The translations under genes were made by a program, and so were the position numbers. DNA of 64,000 nucleotides from Oscarella lobularis (Eukaryota; Porifera; Homoscleromorpha; Homosclerophorida; Oscarellidae): the NCBI RefSeq assembly GCF_947507565.1, contig NC_089182.1:2418001-2482000 (forward strand), read 5' to 3'. Below are positions 52,193 to 64,000 of the stretch, in pieces. The notes under the pieces are model-generated. The model was not told the DNA's origin. It did no database searches and saw nothing but the letters and a program-made list of their open reading frames with translations. Positions within the stretch are counted from its first letter, which is position 1, and every line of letters starts with the position of its first letter.

Positions 52193-55100
52193 ATGTCCGT
52201 CTTCTCCAAGTTTGTTGCGTCCGTATCGGCCAACCCGCAAGGCGCGGCGTGTGGCGCCCTTCTTGCTGCGGGCGCCGCCTTCGTAATCAAGCAGCGCATG
52301 GGCGCAACGCGGAGAAAGTGAGCCGTGAGCGACTTTGGAAAAAATGCTCGACCCCCGTTCTCGTTTCTAGGCCGTCGAAATCGGCTATCGTCGTCGCTAA
52401 AACGGTATCGGTTCGCAAAATAAGCACAACGTCGCCAATACGCGCTCGTTTTCTTCTATCGTAGGACGAAGGACGCAAAGCCGCCGTCGATTCCCTATTC
52501 TTCAAGTGGGAAAGCATTTCGACGAACGAGCACTGTACCATTGACGATTTTTTTAGACGCTTATGGACTATCATCAAGATCATAATACCAGGCTTGTTCA
52601 CAAAAGAGGTTCGAAAGGGCGCGATCGCGCCACGCCCACATTCGCACTCTGCCCGACACAATTTTACACGGCATACTTTTTTTCATTTCGAGAAGATGCG
52701 TGTCTGATGTTTTTTTCTCTTTGACTATTGTTTGGACTCTCCCACATCGTTCATACGAGCACACTTGAAAATTTTTCTTACGTCATAACTTTTTTTTCTA
52801 TTTTGCAGTCTGGTTATCTTATTTTTGTCGCTGCGTCGCTCGTTGCTCGAACGTACTGCGATCTCTGGATGATTCAAACGGGTACGGCCATCGAAAGGTG
52901 AGCTGCAACCGAATTTTTTTCTTGTGTTTTTTTGCGTCATTTTTTTATGCTTTTCCAGTGCTATCATTGGACGAAGCATTCCCGAATTCAAATCCGGCCT
53001 TTTCAAATTCATCTATGCCATGCCTTTGGTTTGACGAAATAGTCGTTATAGTCTCTTTTTTCTACTTTTGGTTTTAGCTTGCCTTGATGAATAATCTGCT
53101 CAAGGTTTGTCTGACGAAAGAGGAAGTTCTCTTGTTTAATTTTCTCTTCTCTAGTTTGGACTGGACAAATTGAAGCTGTGTTTTCGAATTCGACTCACTT
53201 CCCACCTCTATCAAATCTACCTGAAGTGCGTTTCCCTACGCCAGAAAATTTAATATTAATTATTATTACCTAAGGGGTTTTGTGTATTACAAGATGGCCA
53301 ACCTTGATAATCGCATTGCAAATGCGGATCAACTGCTAACACAGGTATAGAAGCGCGTCAAGGGAAGAGTCTTATCTGTTTCTAATTATATACGTCCGGA
53401 ACCTTTAGGATGTTGAAAAATTTTGCAACACTTTTGCTGATCTCTACTCCAATCTAACCAAAGTCAGCCGACCGTTCATTGCAGTGTCAATCGCGTAATC
53501 AAAGTTTTAGCCAATTTTGGACATCTTCTTGTTTGCCAAGCAACTGGCCATGTCCATTGGCTATCAGGTTCGCAATCACGGATTTTTTATTCCTGCAGTC
53601 TTCATATCATTTCTATTAGGGGCCGGGCATGATGTTTGGCTATCTGATTCTATCCGGATGGTTCCTCACTCGTTTGAGACATCCGACCGGGCGACTGACA
53701 GCCGCCGAACAGCAACTGGAAGGCAACTTTCGCTTCGTCAATTCTCGACTCATAACGAACAGGTAGAGGAGGGAGAGAGACTAGCGCATGAAAATGTTTG
53801 ATTGTTTCTGCAGTGAAGAGGTGGCGTTCTATCAAGGGGATAGTAGGGAGAAAGTCACCATCATGAATTCATTTCATCGACTGGTGTGTGTGCTACATAT
53901 TAGTAATAGAGTCGTGGCTGTTTAAAAAATGCGTTTCCTTTTTTTTAGGTGACCCACTTGAATAAATTCATCAAGTTTCGTCTGTCCGTTGGCATTGTCG
54001 ATTCCATTGTGGCGAAATGTGCACACTTGGCGCAAGCGTTATTGCAGTTAGTAGATTGCCGGTTAATCGTTTATCTAGATTTGGCGACGACGCTCGGATA
54101 CATGATCGTCAGTCGACCCTTCCTAAATCTCACCAATCCGAAATACGAAAACGCAAGGCATTCTCAACTTTTGGAGGTACGAACCGAACGCATAGGTTGA
54201 CGACGAAAGTAGAGTTGGTTTTGAATCATCGTAGGATTACTACAACAGCGGAAGGACACTCGTGCGAATGTCACAGGCAACGGGACGAGTTGTGCTTGCC
54301 GGACGAGAAATGACCAAACTGGCCGGGTAAGGGTTTCCCCCCTTTTCTTTCCAAGTTAAAAAAATGCGAACACTTTTTTTATTATTTAAAAAATGCCAAT
54401 TTTGGACTCTTTTTCGCAGCTATGCCGCTCGGGTGAGCGAGCTGATGGTCGTCCTTCAAGATCTCAACAGGGGAATGTACCAACGCACCATGGTTACCAA
54501 TCACAATCACGGTCAAACGGAGTCTACTCAAAGTAGTCAGCAACGAATCCGCGCCAATGAATGCATAATGTAATTTAATCTAGATGAAACCGACGATCCG
54601 GGTCAGCCGTTGGTTCCCGGTTCTGGCACTCTCATATTGCAGGATCACGTCATAAAGTATGGGACGTTTCGAAGTTGAACGTAAAGATTTTTTTCTATTG
54701 GTTGCGTGCAGATTTGATCACGTGCCTCTCGTCACGCCAAACGGCGACGTTCTCGTGAAAAATCTCGACTTTGAAGTGAGGTCGGGAATGAACTGTCTCG
54801 TCTGTGGACCGAATGGATGCGGAAAAAGTTCGCTCTTTCGCATTTTGGGAGAGGTGCGCGAATTGTCGTATTATACCGCCGCGATTGCAATCGTATTTTT
54901 TTGTCTAGCTGTGGCCGTTGTTTGGCGGACGCTTGGTGAAACCGGACAAATCGAAGCTTTTCTACGTTCCTCAAGTGGATTCGTGCTTTTCCTCGTTTTT
55001 TTTTCTTTGCTATTTTCTTCTGTTTCTCAGAGGCCTTACATGACTGTTGGAACGTTGAGGGATCAGCTCATCTATCCCGATACAAAACAGCAGATGTCGG

Positions 55101-55689
55101 AAAAGGGGCTCTTGGACGCAAAACTGGCCGAATATCTTCAGCAGGTCCACTTGGGCTACTTACTTGAACGCGAGAATGGATGGGACGCCGAACAGGTAAG
55201 GACACAACAAAAAAATCAGATCTCCTGCTGAATCATGCGACTAGGACTGGATGGACGTGTTGAGTGGCGGAGAGAAGCAGCGAATAGCCGTAAGCTAATC
55301 AATGAAGGGAATACTAAGAAATCTATATTATGTTGTATATGTAGATGGCGAGGCTGTTTTACCACAAGCCTCAGTTTGCTATATTAGACGAGTGCACGAG
55401 CGCTGTGAGTGTCGACGTTGAGGGTTTTATGTACACGAGATGCCGAGAAGTAAATGAGAGGTTTTTAATTGATCATGTTCTGATTGCTGTGCTTTTTTGT
55501 AGGTGGGCATCACTCTGTTCACAGTTTCGCATCGCAAGTCTTTGTGGAAGTATCACGAGGTATGTTTGAACGCTTTGGTCCTTTTTTCTTGACGTTTATT
55601 GTCTCGTTTAGTATGTGCTCCAGTTTGATGGGCGTGGCAGTTGTGAATTCAAAAGAATTGATCCGGAGACGGACGAGTTTGGATCTTGA
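52193..55689 (+). CDS. ABCD3: ABCD3/PMP70 peroxisomal ABC half-transporter (24 exons)
   Basis: Peroxisomal membrane half-transporter that imports acyl-CoAs and bile-acid precursors as a dimer. Exons: 52193-52317, 52371-52404, 52465-52608, 52809-52897, 52959-53028, 53078-53104, 53155-53225, 53275-53344, 53409-53462, 53511-53567, 53620-53762, 53814-53883, 53949-54018, 54079-54176, 54235-54326, 54420-54532, 54584-54656, 54712-54853, 54909-54974, 55031-55195, 55245-55289, 55345-55449, 55503-55559, 55612-55689. They sum to 2,058 nt, about 685 aa (human 659). Landmarks are [20 protein letters not shown] in the membrane domain, Walker [10 protein letters not shown] (about 499-507), signature LSGGEKQR (597-604), Walker B FAILDE (617-622) and H-loop histidine (651). 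The C-terminus ends DEFGS, as I recall for vertebrate PMP70, which favours ABCD3 over ABCD1/2. All catalytic motifs are intact. The hydrophobic Ala-rich N-terminus fits a PMP70-type start. Confidence 0.95.
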
Positions 55690-55720
55690 CACGACTAATT
55701 ATGTAGGCTTTTTGGCTAGT

Positions 55721-55726
55721 AATAAA
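55721..55726 (+). terminator. Candidate ABCD3 polyadenylation signal
   Basis: AATAAA lies 31 bp after the ABCD3 stop codon, in the convergent spacer. The position suits a short 3' UTR. Confidence 0.6.
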
Positions 55727-55834
55727 TATGAATTATGAGCCTCCGTACACAATTACATAGTATCGATAATAATTGCTAATCATCAACTCATTCTTATCCT
55801 TCCGAGGCTCGTGTGATTACGACTACATATTTTG

Positions 55835-56082
55835 TCTGATGCCCGTATGTTCGGGTTGAAAACGGCCTCTAGGAAAAAACGTAAAAACCATATACGGGAT
55901 ACCGTTCGGTTGTTCTAATGCCCGTATGTCCGGGTTGAAAACGGCCTCTAGGAAAAACCATATACGGGACACTGTACGGTTGCTCTGATGCCCGTATGTC
56001 CGGGTAGGGTAAACGGCTTTTCAAGAAAAAACAAGGAAAAACCGTTTACCCTACCCGGATATACGGGACACCGTACGGTTGA
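55835..56082. repeat. Threefold foldback repeat
   Basis: Three tandem units start CTGATGCCCGTATG, CTAATGCCCGTATG and CTGATGCCCGTATG (about 55,836, 55,915 and 55,986) and end in TATACGGGAYAC plus a CCGTACGGTTG-like box. In the third unit the arms at 55,991-56,016 and 56,042-56,067 are 26 bp long with one mismatch (CCCGTATGTCCGGGTAGGGT... pairing with ...ACCCTACCCGGATATACGGG) around a 25-base A-rich loop. Units 1 and 2 keep only the outer arm of about 8 bp. CCGTACGG is itself palindromic. This resembles a foldback or MITE-like element, or a structured termination element; no coding capacity is present. Confidence 0.85.
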
Positions 56083-56381
56083 TAATATTCAGCGCGAGGG
56101 AACAAGATTTAGTTCAAATTTTTATTAATTAAATAAAATAACAACAGCGCGAGATAACAGCATCTTGTTTTAAGTTTTATTTAGCTATGTATGTAATTGG
56201 TGCTTTCTATCTAACTAACAAGTCATAATCCTGAAATTTCACAGATAATTCGAAACGTTTAAACTTCTATGTTGAGATAGAAGTTCGAGATGCCACTCAA
56301 AAAATAATAAACTTTGGACTGCAGTAGGGCTGGTGTATGATCTGAGCGCCTAATTTTTGTAAATACGCTACACGAAACGAG
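56083..56381. other. Convergent ABCD3-DOT1L spacer, AT-rich remainder
   Basis: AT-rich DNA with a short CAGCGCGAG direct repeat (about 56,090 and 56,146). TTTATT at 56,121-56,126 and 56,176-56,181 are AATAAA on the minus strand and are candidate DOT1L polyadenylation signals. I see no gene. Confidence 0.6.
56176..56181 (-). terminator. Candidate DOT1L polyadenylation signal
   Basis: TTTATT on the plus strand reads AATAAA on the minus strand, about 200 bp past the DOT1L stop. A second copy lies at 56,121-56,126. Confidence 0.4.
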
Positions 56382-62554
<6,173 letters not shown>

Positions 62555-62875
62555 CGCCGAAGACGAGACAACACGCCAAAAGACACGACCCCGGATGCCT
62601 GTGCAGAGTCCCCGAATATCCGGAGATGTCGCGCGCAAACACAACGAAGGTCAACATGTAAAACACGGACGCGTTCTTCAAATTAGCATTACGTTGGACA
62701 CTCTTATCCGCGACTCCACGTACCCAACGAGGATGTATACACATACTTGACTGATTAGAAGAATTTGCATCACGTGACGGGACACCCCCTTCACGCCCTT
62801 GTGGAGATGATGCAACCGCGATCCGCCCAGTCGAGATAGAAACAAACCGTAGAGCGTTCAAAAAGGTCCAACGGC
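62555..62875. promoter_or_regulatory. Divergent DOT1L/NFI promoter region
   Basis: Only 321 bp separate the DOT1L and NFI start codons, which point away from each other. It contains an octamer ATTTGCAT (62,763-62,770) that shares its last T with a palindromic E-box TCACGTGA (62,770-62,777). No clear TATA box stands at a consistent distance. Both 5' UTRs must lie here. Function is inferred from position and motifs. Confidence 0.6.
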
Positions 62876-64000
62876 ATGGAGGCGAAAGTCGAAGAGACGG
62901 TAGTAAGCGTAAATAAGTCGTAACGATTTCGCAATATCGACGAACGCGACGATCGTACAGGACCAGTATCGTCCGTTCATCGATTCCCTTCTTCCGCACG
63001 TTCGCGCGTTCGCCTTCACGTGGTTCAACCTTCAGGCGCGTAAGCGCAAGCACTTCAAGGACAACGATCGTCGCATGACGCCGGACGAAGAGCGCCGATG
63101 CAAGGCCGAACTCGACGCCGAATCGGGCGAAGAAAAGCGCAAATGGGCGTCGCGTCTTCTCGCCAAATTGCGCAAGGACATCAAGCCGGAACATCGCGAA
63201 CAGTTCGTCCGCTCGATCGCGACGCCCGCGCCGCCGCACCAGCGCCACGCGTGCGTCCTATCGAATCCCGATCAAAAAGGCAAGATGCGACGCATCGATT
63301 GCCTTCGACAAGCCGACAAAGTCTGGCGACTCGATTTGGTCATGGTCATTCTCTTTCGCGCCGTCCCGCTCGAGTCGACCGACGGCGAACGACTCGGCAA
63401 AGTCGCGCACTGCTCCAATCCCAATCTCTGCGTACAACCGAAGCATTTGACTGTCAGCGTTCGCGAATTAGATCTCTTTCTCGCTAGTTTCATGAATCCG
63501 CGAGCCGGCAGCGGCGGTGAGAGAGCGTTCGTGTGGGGACTCGCGATCTTTCCCTTCTTTTTTTGCCCACCCCTTCGCTTTCGGTCGTTCTCCTGTCGAT
63601 GCGACTTCCACGTGGCTTTCTGTGGGGAAACGCTTTTTCTAAGAGGGGCGGTAACTTCCTTCCGATCCCCCTTTCTCTTCGCGCGTTTTCGATACTGTAC
63701 TACTATTCCTTTTTGGCGCGCGGGAAACGGAGAGTCCCCATCGATGGGTCCCCCTTTCCTCGCGTTTTTTTTTTTCGAATCGGAGGTCGCTTTCCTTTAT
63801 ACATATGTATAGCGTAACTTTTTTTTAGACGCCGACGAGCAAGATTGGGATCCGACCACGTTTCCAGGTACGAGACCACACATCTCGCAAAAACATTCCA
63901 AGAACCCTCGTTATATTTCATGTGGCAGCTGGACTACCTTACGTTTCCTTCCATATGAAATAAGCCCTAAAAATGCCACGTGTTGCATCTATATATATAG
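62876..64000 (+). CDS. Nuclear Factor I transcription factor, 3' partial
   Basis: NFI proteins bind TTGGC(N5)GCCAA as dimers. Exon 1 (62876-62899) supplies MEAKVEET; exon 2 (62961-63516) holds nearly the whole DNA-binding domain (about residues 9-188): [55 protein letters not shown] and [15 protein letters not shown], with conserved cysteines at about 106, 122, 159 and 165. Exon 3 (63829-63867) follows a 312-bp intron, long for this locus; a fourth exon may start at 63,929 after GTGGCAG. If that exon is read on, a stop follows after 11-12 codons, so another donor is probably used beyond what can be judged here. Vertebrates have NFIA/B/C/X; the paralogue cannot be assigned. The transactivation domain lies outside the window. 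The start ATG fits because the vertebrate N-terminal leader is short and variable. Confidence 0.93.

Overview
The window is animal nuclear DNA in two very different halves. All four recognisable genes are metazoan: SZT2, ABCD3/PMP70, DOT1L and a Nuclear Factor I (NFI) gene. Almost all of their roughly 90 introns are about 40-100 bp and the spacers are short, so the genome is compact. I infer an early-branching animal such as a sponge, but no single marker here fixes the phylum.

Positions 1 to about 40,270 are one uninterrupted AT-rich tandem satellite with a 41-bp monomer (about 980 copies by arithmetic). It has layered higher-order structure: a 1,188-bp unit of 29 monomers, longer composite blocks, and multi-kb copies 12,726 and 17,339 bp apart. 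It holds no gene and no ORF of 60 codons or more. It decays over its last 400 bp and passes into a small 22-bp-period repeat with an inversion point (about 40,290-40,560).

From 40.67 kb the DNA is gene-dense. SZT2 (+, 40,671-52,146) was resolved into 41 exons whose phases all agree. It starts mid-protein, so the N-terminal few hundred residues are missing at the satellite edge. ABCD3 (+, 52,193-55,689; 24 exons, about 685 aa) begins 46 bp after the SZT2 stop. A convergent spacer (55,690-56,381) holds a threefold foldback repeat. DOT1L (-, 62,554-56,382; 24 exons, about 1,547 aa) has a methyltransferase domain whose key residues fall at human numbering, followed by a long proline-rich and RS/RD-rich C-terminus. 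A 321-bp divergent promoter separates DOT1L from NFI (+, from 62,876), which runs off the window after its DNA-binding domain.

The genes are not a pathway cluster: lysosomal mTORC1 control (SZT2), peroxisomal import (ABCD3), histone H3K79 methylation (DOT1L) and a transcription factor (NFI). The most notable features are the hierarchical satellite butting against, or lying within, SZT2; three GC-AG introns sharing an unusual GCGAGA donor; the foldback element; and the DOT1L tail with a possible AF9-binding motif.
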